Part shown: positions 45,701 to 52,439 of the stretch, in pieces
Position numbering within the stretch: the stretch's first letter is position 1
How the letters are laid out: every line of letters begins with the position of its first letter
From: Mikania micrantha
Taxonomy: Eukaryota > Streptophyta > Magnoliopsida > Asterales > Asteraceae
Direction of reading: 5' to 3'
NCBI GenBank assembly: GCA_009363875.1
Contig: CM018685.1
Location: forward strand, 58,477,087-58,541,086
DNA: 64,000 bases
Position numbers and translations under genes: made by a program
Notes under the pieces: model-generated
Database searches by the model: none
Told to the model about the DNA's origin: nothing
What the model saw: only the letters and a program-made list of their open reading frames with translations

Positions 45701-47755
45701 GGGCAGTTTTAAATTGACGAACATCACGTCCGCTAGAAGTGGGATCCAGTCTACTGGATTTTTCAAATGCATAAAATCGACCTGGAGTAAACCATGATCC
45801 AAAGTCACAGAACAAGAAAAAAATTATTCAGCATATGGGCATAGTGCAGATGACTGAATAAAGGACAAGGAAAAACATGGTGTTGTTGCCTATAAGCAGG
45901 GTTCGCATATAGTTCTAGAAGCATAAAAAACCATAAATTACATCAATGACTTTCAACACGTATTCCTTTATGTGTCTTGAAAGCCACTATTTAGTAATTT
46001 CAACACATTTCAATGGCTACATATGCAGTTTTAAGCATACCAACATGATTTAACTCTGTGTAATCAAAGGCCAGACGCCTCAAACATAGCACAGGCTTGG
46101 CTTAAAAAAGTGTGCCGTGAGGCGACCTAAGGCGAGGGGTATGGCCATGTTTGTAGAAGGCGTTAGGCGCTAATCGGGCGGCGAGGTACCGCCTACGGAT
46201 TAATCGGCATTAGGCGGATTGGAATTTTATATGTAATTTTACAAATATATATTATATACACACATCAATATCAATAATTTTATATAATACTTCAAATAAT
46301 TTAAAAATAAACTTAAATACTAAGTCTCGAAGCTGAGTTCAAAGTTTAGAGATAGATTTCAATGTTTTGTGGTTGGATTCGATGTTTCAGAGACATAATA
46401 AGGACTTAGGGTTGAGAAATGTCTCGAAAAACATGGATATGGTCCCTTTTTACCTAAAAAAAGTAAAAAAAATAAAAAAAAATAGGCCGCCTATGTTGTT
46501 ACAGGCCCCTTTAAACTCACAACACACTCACAAAATAACGATCTGTGTATTGAAATTTGAAAGGCATTACAAGAGATAAAAAATGACGTAAACTAACTAC
46601 TATCCTATTTATATTAAAAACAAACAAACACATGCTAAATTAACTAATTCCACTTCTGGGAAAAAAAACAACTAACTTCAACTTGGAAGTCCACTTCTCA
46701 TGCGCATTCTCGGTCATCCTTTTTTCCAGGTCAATAGCTTGCTATTATTGAAAACGTGCAGAAAGAATCCAAAGTCAAATAACCCGTGAACCATGGCCAG
46801 CAACCCGTGAACCGTTTGACCCGTGAACATACCCGATTAACCCAACAGCCTAGGGCCAAATCGACACAGTAACCGGGCGCCTAGCGCCTTGGCCGATTTT
46901 TACAACACTGGGTATGGCGCTTCACATGACATAAGGCGAGGGATGTACAAAAAGTGCAGGTGAGGCGTGCTTTTAGGGGGAAAAAACCAGCCTAAGGCGT
47001 GCTTTTTGTAGAGGGCTTGGATTTGTGCTTCTTGATGTTGTACAACAGGCTTTATAGGTTGTACATAGAAGTTATTTAAATTATATATAAAACTTATACA
47101 ACAACAAACATACCCACACTCCCACTAAATTATGGGTAAATGATTCTGAAAACCTACAAGAAAAATAATAAAAGTTAACATAATAAATTGCGCCTCGCGT
47201 ACAAAAAGCAGTGCGCTTTTCCGCTTTGCGCCTCACGCCTCTGTTTTGGACCCTATCGCCTCGGTGGCCTCACGCTTTTTAAACCAAGAGCACAGGTCCT
47301 TGTTTGCCAAATTTCATTACATGAAACAATGTGGGAAAAAATAAAAACAAATGTCTCATATTTTTTGAACCTGGATTACAAGGATATTATTTAGGCTTTT
47401 GTTATATTATAGAATAGTACTAAATTATAACGTTTCTATGCCTATAATATATTTTCAAATTTTTAAGGCTTTAGTTGTCTCAAGGTGTGCCCTATTTTCA
47501 ACTATCAATGATTGCACAATTGTGCCGGGAGCAAGCAAACTTACAAAGATAAGCCACCCTAGGGTTAATACTTTCGAATTCATTAGCCACACGAAGGATG
47601 GGAGCAATCTCGACCAACGACGAGGGCACCATCTCGCTGTCCATTATCGCTTCCCCCCAAAGAGCACCTGCTGCTGGCGGAGGTGGTGGCGGAAGTGGCG
47701 TTGACGGCGGAAAAATATAATCCCGCGAACTACTCTCTCCACCGCTCGACGTCAT
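13755..47755 (-). CDS. CALS: Callose synthase (glucan synthase-like, GT48 family), 42 exons
   Basis: Large plasma-membrane enzyme that makes callose (beta-1,3-glucan) from UDP-glucose at plasmodesmata, cell plates, pollen or wounds. Exons (5' to 3'): 47755-47545, 45781-45681, 45081-44957, 44863-44770, 44611-44501, 44413-44297, 44126-44034, 41028-40937, 40753-40627, 39659-39522, 39434-39358, 39280-39184, 36555-36433, 36164-36047, 35894-35623, 35518-35466, 35389-35329, 34857-34776, 34664-34615, 34534-34448, 34356-34231, 33866-33834, 31783-31689, 31618-31534, 31445-31285, 31190-31067, 30989-30898, 30814-30712, 30630-30479, 30106-29997, 29925-29800, 29711-29643, 29552-29212, 26361-26242, 26144-26026, 25953-25870, 25777-25665, 25588-25359, 20361-19564, 14695-14645, 14302-14114, 13982-13755. 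Lengths and phases agree throughout; all use GT-AG. The predicted 1,925 residues fit the family (about 1,950). The closest relatives I recognise are CALS1/2/3-type enzymes; the exact paralogue is uncertain. Exon 22 is tentative. The stop at 13755 comes from a 1-base shift. Confidence 0.9.
14749..19530 (-). mobile_element. Ty1/copia element A with short LTRs, complete but decayed, in callose synthase intron 39
   Basis: The 5' LTR is 19356-19530 (175 bp) and the 3' LTR starts at 14749. Target-site duplication AAGGG lies at 14744-14748 and 19531-19535. The primer-binding site is directly inside the 5' LTR (19344-19355, minus TGGTATCAGAGC). On the minus strand the LTR starts TATTAG and ends TTTATTA, not TG..CA. 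The 3' LTR lacks its first part and the polypurine tract is gone (deletion at about 14895). Gag, protease, integrase, RT and RNase H are all present but frameshifted. Short LTRs and protein motifs suggest the Ale/Retrofit group (inference). It lies in the gene's sense orientation. Confidence 0.92.
14776..19223 (-). pseudogene. Gag-pol of copia element A, broken by several frameshifts and a stop
   Basis: Order on the minus strand: gag 19223-18444 (MALLHAFTTIEKTN, REEYNALKSTLLARQ); a shift into 18537-17968 with the knuckle CNRCDIGHIPSQC (CX2CX3HX4C); a shift into protease 18184 onwards (WLPDTGANSHVASD); integrase 17691-16792 (CNSCHIGKSSKLHL, CPHTSEQNGFVERRHRH) with an expanded G run near 17350; RT 16922-16128 (WVYRLKRDENRA, RLVAKGFNQQ), with an in-frame TGA at 16128 where related elements have Trp; RT 16115-15519 (YVDDIIVTGN); RNase H 15411-14776 (DADWAGCPDDRRSTGG, KHVEVDFHFVREKV). 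It cannot encode a working polyprotein. Confidence 0.9.
19564..20361 (-). CDS. CALS: Callose synthase exon 39 (largest exon, C-terminal membrane cluster)
   Basis: 798 bp, 266 codons, no internal stop. It encodes VLTVYVFLYGRLYFVLSGLE, LASQSFVQSGFLMALPMVME, FFTFSLGTKTHYYGRTLLHG, GFVVFHETFAENYRLYSRSH, LFAPFLFNPSGFEWQKIVDD and PPEKSWESWWEEENEH. The hydrophobic helices match the family's second transmembrane block. It lies between two introns that each contain a copia element. Confidence 0.95.
20556..25253 (-). mobile_element. Ty1/copia element B, young, 4.7 kb, with identical 126-bp LTRs, in callose synthase intron 38
   Basis: LTRs are 20556-20681 and 25128-25253, both 126 bp and identical in every base. 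Target-site duplication CTGGT lies at 20551-20555 and 25254-25258. The primer-binding site directly adjoins the 5' LTR (25115-25127, minus TGGTATCAGAGCC), and the polypurine run GCGGGGGAA precedes the 3' LTR at about 20682-20690. Minus-strand LTR ends are TATTAGAATAG and AAGTTTATCT, so TA..CT rather than TG..CA. Identical LTRs imply recent insertion. It lies in the gene's sense orientation. Same family as element A. Confidence 0.95.
20694..24905 (-). pseudogene. Gag-pol of copia element B, nearly intact, two 1-base frameshifts
   Basis: ATG at 24905 (MAMLTSFTTAEKTN). Gag is open to about 24060, where the frame changes; the knuckle CNRCGIGHIPSQC and protease WLPDTGSNSHVASD follow in the next frame (23991 onwards). 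That 744-codon frame holds integrase (HQRLGHPHPDLL, CNACHMGKSSKLHL, FCDVWGPSP, CPHTSEQNGFVERRHRH) and the start of RT (WVYKIKRDQNG, DVQNAFLNGD). At about 21815 an extra A in AAAA shifts the frame. The rest continues at 21875-20694 with LHKSLYGLKQAPRAWFH, YVDDIVLTGN, DADWAGSSDDRRSTGG and KHIEVDFHFVREKV. A Ser/Thr/Pro-rich spacer sits between integrase and RT. Apart from the two shifts I see no stops. Confidence 0.92.
25359..26361 (-). CDS. CALS: Callose synthase exons 34-38
   Basis: Exon 34 (26361-26242) encodes LPGPAILGEGKPENQNHAII and GEGLQTIDMNQ. Exon 35 (26144-26026) encodes DNYMEEALKMRNLLQEFL. Exon 36 (25953-25870) encodes LAWFVSNQETSFVTIGQRLL. Exon 37 (25777-25665) encodes HYGHPDVFDRLFHLTRGG. 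Exon 38 (25588-25359) encodes VGKGRDVGLNQISLFEAK and YRLGHHFDFFRMLSCYFTT. All joints are in phase. Only 100 bp separate the exon 38 donor from copia B. Confidence 0.94.
26760..26884 (+). repeat. GTA-core palindromes in LTR C
   Basis: CAGGCGGTACGCCTG at 26760-26774 is a perfect 6-bp-arm palindrome around GTA. Further GGCGGTACGC cores lie at about 26792-26803 and 26871-26881. The arms differ from those in LTR B while the centre is kept. Confidence 0.85.
28262..28510 (+). repeat. Tandem repeat in LTR C (gatggaagtaccggtgggtg units)
   Basis: About three units starting gatggaagtaccggtgggtg, each followed by aacatcttaagacttaatat-like sequence and a gtgctggcaa segment. Homologous to the array in LTR A. 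Confidence 0.8.
28574..28607 (+). repeat. (TA)n microsatellite in LTR C
   Basis: About 30 bp of alternating T and A inside the LTR. Confidence 0.9.
28897..28945 (+). repeat. 13-bp tandem repeat (atcgggcgatcag) in LTR C
   Basis: Three full copies plus a partial one. LTR A has one diverged copy at the matching place, so the array expanded in this copy or its lineage. Confidence 0.85.
29212..30106 (-). CDS. CALS: Callose synthase exons 30-33 (catalytic loop)
   Basis: Exon 30 (30106-29997) encodes LTPYYTEEVLFSL and NEDGVSILFYLQ. Exon 31 (29925-29800) encodes LRLWASYRGQTLT. Exon 32 (29711-29643) encodes RGMMYYRKALELQAFLD. Exon 33 (29552-29212) encodes CQAVADMKFTYVVSCQQYG and RSGDPRAQNVLRLMTEYPSL. 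This is the best conserved part of the GT48 domain. The following intron holds solo LTR C, whose end is only 48 bp from the donor of exon 33. Confidence 0.94.
30479..31783 (-). CDS. CALS: Callose synthase exons 23-29 (cytosolic loop, start of catalytic region)
   Basis: Exon 23 (31783-31689) encodes KEAARFAQLWNKIISSFREE. Exon 24 (31618-31534) encodes LLLVPYWADLDLDLIQWPPF. Exon 25 (31445-31285) encodes LDMAKDSNGNDRELKKRIE. Exon 26 (31190-31067) encodes MSALPILYDHVVKLIKYL. Exon 27 (30989-30898) encodes VVILFQDMHEVVTRDIM. Exon 28 (30814-30712) encodes the variable acidic part. Exon 29 (30630-30479) encodes ESAMDVPSNLEARRRISFF. Every joint is in phase. These form the large central hydrophilic loop thought to bind UDP-glucose and regulators. 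Confidence 0.92.
32213..33711. mobile_element. Inverted-repeat element with ATGGTGTTTT arrays, copy 1, in callose synthase intron 22
   Basis: Lies between two (TA)n tracts. Perfect 23-bp subterminal inverted repeats at 32238-32260 and 33662-33684 (ccataaaaagtgtgagaag and its complement). The left half carries many ATGGTGTTTT words; the right half carries AAAACACCAT, the same word inverted, so the element could fold into a long hairpin. No protein is encoded. Confidence 0.85.
33834..33866 (-). CDS. CALS: Callose synthase exon 22 (tentative small linker exon)
   Basis: After TTTTAG the frame reads EDKSTTNYAIE and matches the family's start (EDK) of this hypervariable loop. The only phase-compatible donor I see is a weak GTGGAT at 33833. 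Read-through reaches a TGA/TAA-rich stretch within 15 codons. The loop lies before KEAARFAQLW of exon 23. The intron that follows holds a 1.5-kb inverted-repeat element. The exact end, or whether this exon is used, is uncertain. Confidence 0.5.
34030..34215. repeat. CGCCT/GGCG-rich repeat in callose synthase intron 21
   Basis: Words such as gtgcgcctttgtgccttgcg, atcgcctattgtggc and aaaggcgtttttg recur in a short span. Similar sequence occurs at about 41820-42000, 46075-46145 and 46911-47290. Probably a non-autonomous DNA element; ends unclear. Confidence 0.45.
34231..35518 (-). CDS. CALS: Callose synthase exons 16-21
   Basis: Exon 16 (35518-35466) encodes PRLYVGAKMHENTFS. Exon 17 (35389-35329) encodes FWILLIITKLAFGYY. 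Exon 18 (34857-34776) encodes PLISPTKAIMSV. Exon 19 (34664-34615) encodes NNIGVVVALWAPIV. Exon 20 (34534-34448) encodes YFMDTQVWYAIFSTIFGG. Exon 21 (34356-34231) encodes LPGAINFCLIPPEKRKKG. For exon 19 I chose the donor GTAGTA because it gives the family sequence at the joint. The donor of exon 18 is duplicated 45 bp away in frame. Confidence 0.85.
34694..34786 (-). repeat. 45-bp tandem duplication spanning the exon 18 splice donor
   Basis: The unit between the two atcacctgggg copies (34726 and 34771 on the plus strand) is 45 bp and its copies are nearly identical. On the minus strand both copies read CCCCAG|GTGATAAAAGC, so the donor is present twice. Confidence 0.9.
35623..36555 (-). CDS. 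CALS: Callose synthase exons 13-15 (first transmembrane cluster)
   Basis: Exon 13 (36555-36433) encodes WVGKSNFVEIRSYWHIFRSF. Exon 14 (36164-36047) encodes VLKKVLSVFITASVLNLGQ. Exon 15 (35894-35623) encodes several hydrophobic helices (NVVSAATWVVILTVT, AYLSPNMFAAVLFIFPFIR) and ends MMWWSQ. Between VVILTVT and the next helix the loop is about 20 residues shorter than in relatives I know, with no frame break. Confidence 0.88.
36687..38680 (+). mobile_element. Gag-only LTR retrotransposon (TR-GAG type) in callose synthase intron 12
   Basis: The 5' LTR is 36687-37002 (316 bp) and the 3' LTR is 38358-38680 (323 bp). Both begin TGTTGGACTAAT and end GGGCTTCA. They differ by one extra 7-bp agtttaa unit and one T/C change (gtttgggttgg versus gtttgggctgg). 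Target-site duplication GACTG lies at 36682-36686 and 38681-38685. PBS TGGTATCAGAGC is at 37005-37016 and the polypurine tract taggggggtgat ends at 38357. The only coding sequence is gag; there is no protease, integrase or RT. It must be moved by enzymes from another element. Confidence 0.95.
37394..38323 (+). CDS. Copia-type Gag protein of the gag-only element, 309 aa, intact
   Basis: Intact frame from ATG 37394 to TGA. The N-terminus has the DUF4219-like NTNYQVWSIRVRTIMDANGL. The middle has the UBN2/Retrotran_gag_2 pattern (AKQVWDALKTRFLGVDRVRT, TLRREFENLKMKEDESIDDF, VRKLLDSMPRSF). The C-terminus has a basic, Gln/Gly-rich stretch and one CCHC knuckle (CFKCNELGHYVAEC, CX2CX4HX4C) about 20 residues before the end. 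It would assemble particles and bind RNA. The intact frame with near-identical LTRs suggests recent movement. It starts about 390 bp after the 5' LTR, which is normal. Confidence 0.93.
   Translation: MAGKEDAVIIPARETGSMSYQCLVLTNTNYQVWSIRVRTIMDANGLWEAVEPTIGAVVDQRKSKMALAFLFQAIPEDLVLQLAGYGDAKQVWDALKTRFLGVDRVRTARLQTLRREFENLKMKEDESIDDFTGKMSGLVSKAKGLGTTFEEGQMVRKLLDSMPRSFIQIVASIEQCFELDSMRFDEAVGRLKAYEERIKDLDQGGESHGKLLLSKVKGKDLFCEHCGRGGQGSSSHIDQGSDRGEGHRAGQERVGQFQQNRGQRERDKSRIRCFKCNELGHYVAECPSWEEKKERVNLNRVDEDSIPLL
38784..38940 (-). mobile_element. LTR of a third short-LTR copia element (remnant)
   Basis: Plus strand taataaaaaaatgg to ctcactaata, about 157 bp, preceded by gcactgataaca (38772-38783), a 2-mismatch version of the primer-binding site seen in copia A and B. 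The layout matches theirs: PBS, then an LTR reading TATTAG...TTATTA on the minus strand. Leader-like sequence continues leftward, is interrupted by the gag-only element, and resumes at about 36590-36686. Gag and pol are absent. Confidence 0.55.
39184..39659 (-). CDS. CALS: Callose synthase exons 10-12
   Basis: Exon 10 (39659-39522) encodes GNVSPMTGEDVKPAYGGEE. Exon 11 (39434-39358) encodes HSQWRNYDDLNEYF. Exon 12 (39280-39184) encodes IGWPMRLDADFFC. The next intron is 2.6 kb and holds a copia remnant with a gag-only LTR element inside it. Confidence 0.9.
40627..41028 (-). CDS. CALS: Callose synthase exons 8-9
   Basis: Exon 8 (41028-40937) encodes KNYKKWCKFLGKKSSF. Exon 9 (40753-40627) encodes LLYMGLYLLIWGEAANLRF and PECLCYIYHH, the most conserved start of the FKS1-type domain. 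Exon 9 runs in frame with exon 10. Confidence 0.92.
41100..41765. other. Intron 7 stretch with ACTCGG-rich words
   Basis: actcgg and ggtcaa words recur at 41270-41410, suggesting a decayed small element. No coding potential seen. Confidence 0.35.
41820..42365. repeat. GAGGC-rich repeat and GTACCG-rich repeat in callose synthase intron 7
   Basis: 41820-42000 has repeated ttgaggcttacgcctcg-like words and a duplicated gttccctttccc...atttcaga unit. 42220-42362 has cgtaccgcgtacc repeated. Both look like decayed non-autonomous elements. Confidence 0.4.
42380..43790 (-). pseudogene. Dead LINE (L1-type) reverse transcriptase remnant
   Basis: Minus-strand translation shows the non-LTR RT signature CMLFADDIVFVAE near 42675-42710 and, downstream, a conserved LINE-like stretch ending in GKIDCDV. 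Upstream pieces resemble other RT blocks. Stops and frame changes occur throughout, so only short frames survive. It lies in callose synthase intron 7 in the gene's sense. Endonuclease and ORF1 are not recognisable. Confidence 0.75.
44034..44611 (-). CDS. CALS: Callose synthase exons 5-7
   Basis: Exon 5 (44611-44501) includes YLPYNILPLDPDSAN. Exon 6 (44413-44297) includes TRGLPW and DIFDWLQVTFGFQ. Exon 7 (44126-44034) includes NVANQREHLILLLANVHIRQ. All three are whole-codon exons in phase 0. Exon 7 is followed by a 3-kb intron containing a dead LINE. Confidence 0.92.
44770..45781 (-). CDS. CALS: Callose synthase exons 2-4
   Basis: Exon 2 (45781-45681) encodes AFEKSSRLDPTSSGRDVRQF. Exon 3 (45081-44957) encodes RRVKKSDALEMKSFY and HYYSKYIQALQN. 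Exon 4 (44863-44770) encodes QLTKAYQTASVLFEVLKA. These make the Vta1-like N-terminal cytosolic region. Intron 2 carries a hAT-type element at 45184-45624; intron 1 carries another. Confidence 0.9.
45184..45624. mobile_element. hAT-type non-autonomous element in callose synthase intron 2
   Basis: Ends are CAGTGGCGGAGCTT and the inverse AAGCTCCGCCAATG. The flanks ATCATATT (45176-45183) and ATCACATT (45625-45632) are an 8-bp target duplication with one mismatch. 441 bp, no coding sequence. The CAGTGGCGGAGC terminus is typical of plant hAT-like small elements. Confidence 0.82.
46146..46910. mobile_element. hAT-type non-autonomous element in callose synthase intron 1, nested
   Basis: A perfect 8-bp target duplication GGTATGGC lies at 46138-46145 and 46911-46918. 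Terminal inverted repeats are imperfect: the left end catgtttgtagaaggcg and the inverted right end cagtgttgtaaaaatcgg. 765 bp, no coding sequence. It has split a CGCCT/GGCG-type repeat, parts of which lie at 46075-46137 and 46919-47290. Confidence 0.85.
47545..47755 (-). CDS. CALS: Callose synthase exon 1 (N-terminus)
   Basis: ATG at 47755. The first 35 residues are a low-complexity Ser/Pro-rich leader with a Pro run, followed by the family-typical VPSSLVEIAPILRVANE. The donor is GTAAGT, and the codon split there rejoins at exon 2 to give the expected Leu-Cys-Arg-Phe. The start is the only upstream ATG in frame with this motif. The Pro-rich leader is longer than in relatives I know. Confidence 0.9.
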
Positions 47756-48096
47756 CTTTTAGTCGCTCTCAGTTCACCAAATCAAACAGTTCGAAATTAT
47801 ACCGCAAATCTACTTCAACTGGACAAGCAATAAGTATGGACGTTCAAGTTCACATGTGAATTGGAGTTATGTAAACACAAAGGCATACGAATATGCACAT
47901 AATACGGAGAATCGATGATATTTGTAGGTTACATTCGAGTACAAAGCGTGTGGATTTGATTCAGCGAAAGGAACAAACAGACACTTGGAGTAACGGAAAG
48001 AAGGGTTGGTAAAGATTTTCAGTGCTCTTTCTTTATGTGGTGATTGGTGAACGTACCCTTTTTTTACAAATGGACTTCACGCTACTATCTTTCCGA

Positions 48097-48103
48097 TTTT
48101 TAT
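48097..48103 (-). promoter_or_regulatory. Possible TATA box of the callose synthase gene
   Basis: TATAAAA on the minus strand about 345 bp upstream of the ATG. Position is plausible if the 5' UTR is about 300 nt, but in AT-rich DNA this could be chance. Confidence 0.3.
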
Positions 48104-48510
48104 AAGCAAAAGAAACGAAATTTAAAATAAGAAAAGAAAATTCATGTTAGCCGTGTTCTAAAAGTTGACAAAAAAAATTATACATGTATCTTTCTACTCT
48201 AATAAAGGAATATTTTTAGGAGACACATGTCGCGTTCTGGTTAAATCTGAAAATGTTTTTCCCGTCTCTCTATCTTCTAATAAATACTATTAATATTTAG
48301 TAATTAAATTATATAATTCAATTTTAATAAATATAATTTTTTTCTTATTCCAGTAATGTGCAAATTTATTGAAATTTAATAAACAATAAGAACAATTCAA
48401 TTATATCTTATATTAAATACAATTTTATAATTATTAAACATTTATTATTTAATATTAACAAATTAATTTTTTTTTATTCAACCCGTGTAATCCCCGGGAT
48501 TCTAGGCTGA

Positions 48511-49740
48511 AAAGTAATCTCAGCCATACACGTGTATTTTCAAAGGTTTTCAAGATATGAGTATTAACGTAATTTCTTCTCATTATTGTTGGCGGTTATT
48601 TTGGGAAAATACCATGATTGTCGCTAAACATTTTTTCAAAATACAAATCAATTATCGATTACAAGAAGAAATCACATATTGTAATTGATTTTATAATTCT
48701 AATTTCATCTGGCGAATGCTCGTTTGGTTTTTTTGAGGGAACGTCGTGATGGAATCGAACACAGAAGGTTATGTTGTTTTTCAGATTGTATGGTGTTTTT
48801 CAAATTGTATGGTGTTATTTCGTATGTAGTATGCTCTGTTTTTTGATATTATGGTGTTTTTCAAATTGTATGATGTTTTTTCAGATTGTATTGTGTTTTT
48901 TGGATTGTATGATGCTTTTGAATCCAAAAACCCTAATCACCATGATATTTTAAAATTTTATGGAGTTTTTTCTTTTAAATAATGCTCTGTTTTTTATTTT
49001 ATAAACATGTATGGTGTTTTAATGGTGGTTAAATAATATGATGTTATTTGGCGCTTTCAGTTAGCTTCATATATTTCTGTTATGGTGTTTATATTAGCAT
49101 TGTAAAGACGTGATCAATTTCAAAAACACCATAACAACTTAACAAAACACCAAGAACAACAAAGAAGATACATAACAGCAAAAACACCATACAAAAGAAA
49201 CGCCAAAAACACCAAAATAACCAAAAACACCATAAAGCCATAATCTTAATCTCCATTTAAAATGAACAAAACAACATAGACGCCATAAACTAAATCAATT
49301 TCAAAAACACCATAACAACTTAACAGAACAATAAGAACAACAAAGAAGATACATAACAACAAAAACACATACAAAATCAACGCCAAAAACACCAAAATAA
49401 CCAAAAACACCATATTGAGATAAATTGGAGACTTTGGTGTTTAAGTGAGTAACGATCGACGGATGACATTGGGGACTTTGGTGTTTTCTTGGATGGGTAA
49501 AATCTAGGTTAAAGGCGACTTTTACGGAATTGAGATAAATCGGGGAGGTTAGTTCTAATTCAAAAAACACCAAATTCTTTTATGCCCATCCCGCGACTTT
49601 CAAACACCATACTATTTACAGAATTGCCACCGCGCAATTCTAACCGTAAAACACCACAGATCTACGTCCAAGATTGCTTCTCACGCTTCTCATGGTTTTT
49701 AGCCTTCTTAAAATATCCCTCCCCTATATATATATATATA
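48511..49740. mobile_element. Inverted-repeat element with ATGGTGTTTT arrays, copy 2, left end missing
   Basis: From aagtaatctcagccatacac it follows copy 3 (52997-54320) closely through to the right end, cttctcacgcttctcatggt, then ccctcccctatatata. The left terminal inverted repeat is missing. ATGGTGTTTT words fill the left half and AAAACACCAT words the right half. Confidence 0.85.
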
Positions 49741-50131
49741 GGTTGTCTAATTTAATAAATTTGAAATGTGTAGTCCATATTAATTCGGGAAAAAAATGAG
49801 TGGTTGAGATTTCTTTAAAGGTATTTTGAAGATTCGTTAAGTGTACTTGATATAAATTTATTTAGTTAACTAATTTTTATAATAAAACATAAGTTTGTAA
49901 TATATATTTAATATGGGAGAGAAAAAATTTATGATGGAAAATTTTTGAAAAAAGAGGAAAATTATTGTACTTATGTTTTTTACGTTGGTGTAATTACAAA
50001 CGCCCGAAAAAAATTTGGCATGACTATAATGGAATTAACGTGAAAAATATGACGAGTTTAATAGTGTAATTTTTATAAAAAAATAACATAGCATAAAAAA
50101 GTTATAAGTGTATAAAAATCGAAAGGGAACT

Positions 50132-52276
50132 TGTGACAACTCAAAATTCTCAGGTTAGAATCATAACTCAAAAATGTAGAGAATGAGTGTAAACGAAATC
50201 GCGAAACGAGGCTCCAATTTCAAGATACACTGAATCGAATATAGCAATAGATAAGAGGTCAAATATTTTGAACTCTTTAGGTCTTTAGATTATAACCATT
50301 GGAAAGAGCTCGAAAAATCGTGAACGTATGCGAAAACCATGCGCAAAACGGAGTTCGTATGCTCCCGGAATCGCGAAAAGAAGATAAGATCAAAAATCTG
50401 GATTTCCCCTCCCGCGCGGTACGCCCCAGACCATCGTCTGGGTTGGGGCGTTGCGCCTAGGGCCAGAAAATCGGAAAAACAACTTAAAAGTCAAGATTTC
50501 ATCCAAACACTCATTTCTTTCCTTCCTCACGACGTTTTCTCACTTCCAGACACATCAAACCTTCATTTTTAGCTCTCAAACTCCATTTTGAAGCTTTCTA
50601 ATCACGTGGATCGCACCAGGGAACGTTTTTGCAAGTTCGGATCATCATTTTACACACAGAACTCCGTTTGACTAGGTAACGGTTCGTTTTAACCTTCTAG
50701 CTTCTTAATGATTGATTAAATCCTATTTTTGAACGTAATGATATAGTTAGGGTTGTTGATTATTGCCTAGATGATGGCTAGGATTGATTATAAACGAAAA
50801 ACACGATGTTTTAACGGGTAAATCCTTGTTTTGATCAGTTGTAATGCCCAATTTTCATGAAATCATAACAATGATTATAATGGTTTAAACCATTTGATCG
50901 TGACAATATAAGTGATTAGTTTGATTAATCTTTGAAAAGCAAAGGTTAAATCCAAGTGTTTCAAACTAGTCACAATCATTAACATACTCAGTGAAACGAT
51001 TATCTGATGTATATGATAACAGTCAGATTAGTATGTTAAACATGGTTATTAAACTTATTCCAATGTCACATTGTGATATTTCATGATAGTGGGTAATCAA
51101 AAACAAGGATTAATCATTCCTAAGCCATTAATCTATCTAGGAACTGTTTCATCATCATAATCAATAACATTAACTATCTGATTAATCTGAAATTATTCTG
51201 ATTAATTAAACATGTCATCACCTGTGTATTAGGAACCTAAATCAGTATAGGTTCCTACATTATCATACATTGTAGGATATGACATTAAAATAACTAATTA
51301 AATATTAAACACATCAGTATGATGACTGTTAAGACAATGTCTTTGACATTGGACGTTCAGAAAGATATAATCAGTAAGTTAAACTATAAATAACTAATTT
51401 AACATAAATAAATGCAGAATCATCATATTATTACCAGTTTGTGTGATATTCTGCTATCAGTGAGATATCATGTGAGTTTCGTACAACCCCTTTTCTTTTT
51501 AATCTTTTATAAACATCGGGGGTAACACTGTGGAACTTTTCAGAACTATATGATATGTATCACTGTTATCTGCGTGATTTCATGTGATTGTTAAGAACTT
51601 GTGGATTTCATGGGATTTTGCCGTAGATCGAGAACTCTACCAAGGAACTTAAAAGTCCTCATTTTTAAATTGTATATAGTGAACCCATGAGGGGCCGAAC
51701 AGGAAACAATGATAGTACTATCGGCTGACCACCCATTTGCTAGGAGTCTGCAACTCCCCGTGCTGTGAATGTTTGTTACCTGTTTCCAGAACTTCTTAAT
51801 GTGGTGGTAGACATTAAGAAAATGAGGCATTAAGATGTTACCGACGGGTAGTATCTTATAGATCGAGAACTGTCCGAAAGGAACTAGATACGGGTCTCAT
51901 GGTTATCTGGAACTGAACATTTTGAAAACTTATATATATCATATCATATTGTTGAACTTGAACTGTATGATCTCACCAGCTTTGTGCTGACGTTTTAAAC
52001 TTAAAACTCTTGCAGGAAGACAGTTACCACCGGGTGAGGATGCACTTCATACACTGTAATTAAATAAACCAGATTGTGTAATAAACTTAGTTTGTAACTG
52101 TACTGTTAATTGTAATGATGATTCTTGTAATATAATTACTTTAAGTTAATCTGTGTGCTGTGATATTGGTTCAAGTAAGTCACACCTCATCTCTGAGACA
52201 TCACCACTATGCTTCCGCAACCATATCAGAGTGACGACTGACATCATCTGAGGTGAGGAGAGGCGGGGGTGTGACA
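50132..52276 (+). mobile_element. Solo Ty3/gypsy LTR (LTR D)
   Basis: Starts TGTGACAACTC and ends GGGGGTGTGACA (2,145 bp), with target-site duplication GAACT at 50127-50131 and 52277-52281. The first 300 bp match LTR A (accattggaaagagctcgaa, cggagttcgtatgctcccgg). The rest does not match LTRs A to C. A GCGGTACGC core occurs near 50415. No internal region is present. Confidence 0.93.
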
Positions 52277-52439
52277 GAACTTTAATTTAAAAACAGGAAA
52301 ATAGATAGATTTTTAAGAGTGTAACACTTGTCACTCTTATATTAAATATGATTTTTGTAATTAAGACAAAAGACTAGAATGCCGAGTGCCATTTTGTATT
52401 TAAAATTAATTAGTGACACATGTCACCATTTTGTATTTA

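Noticed and set aside
13755..47755. Calling the callose synthase a pseudogene
   Set aside because: Every exon joint keeps phase, and the only defect seen is at the last eight residues; the evidence favours a working or very recently working gene.
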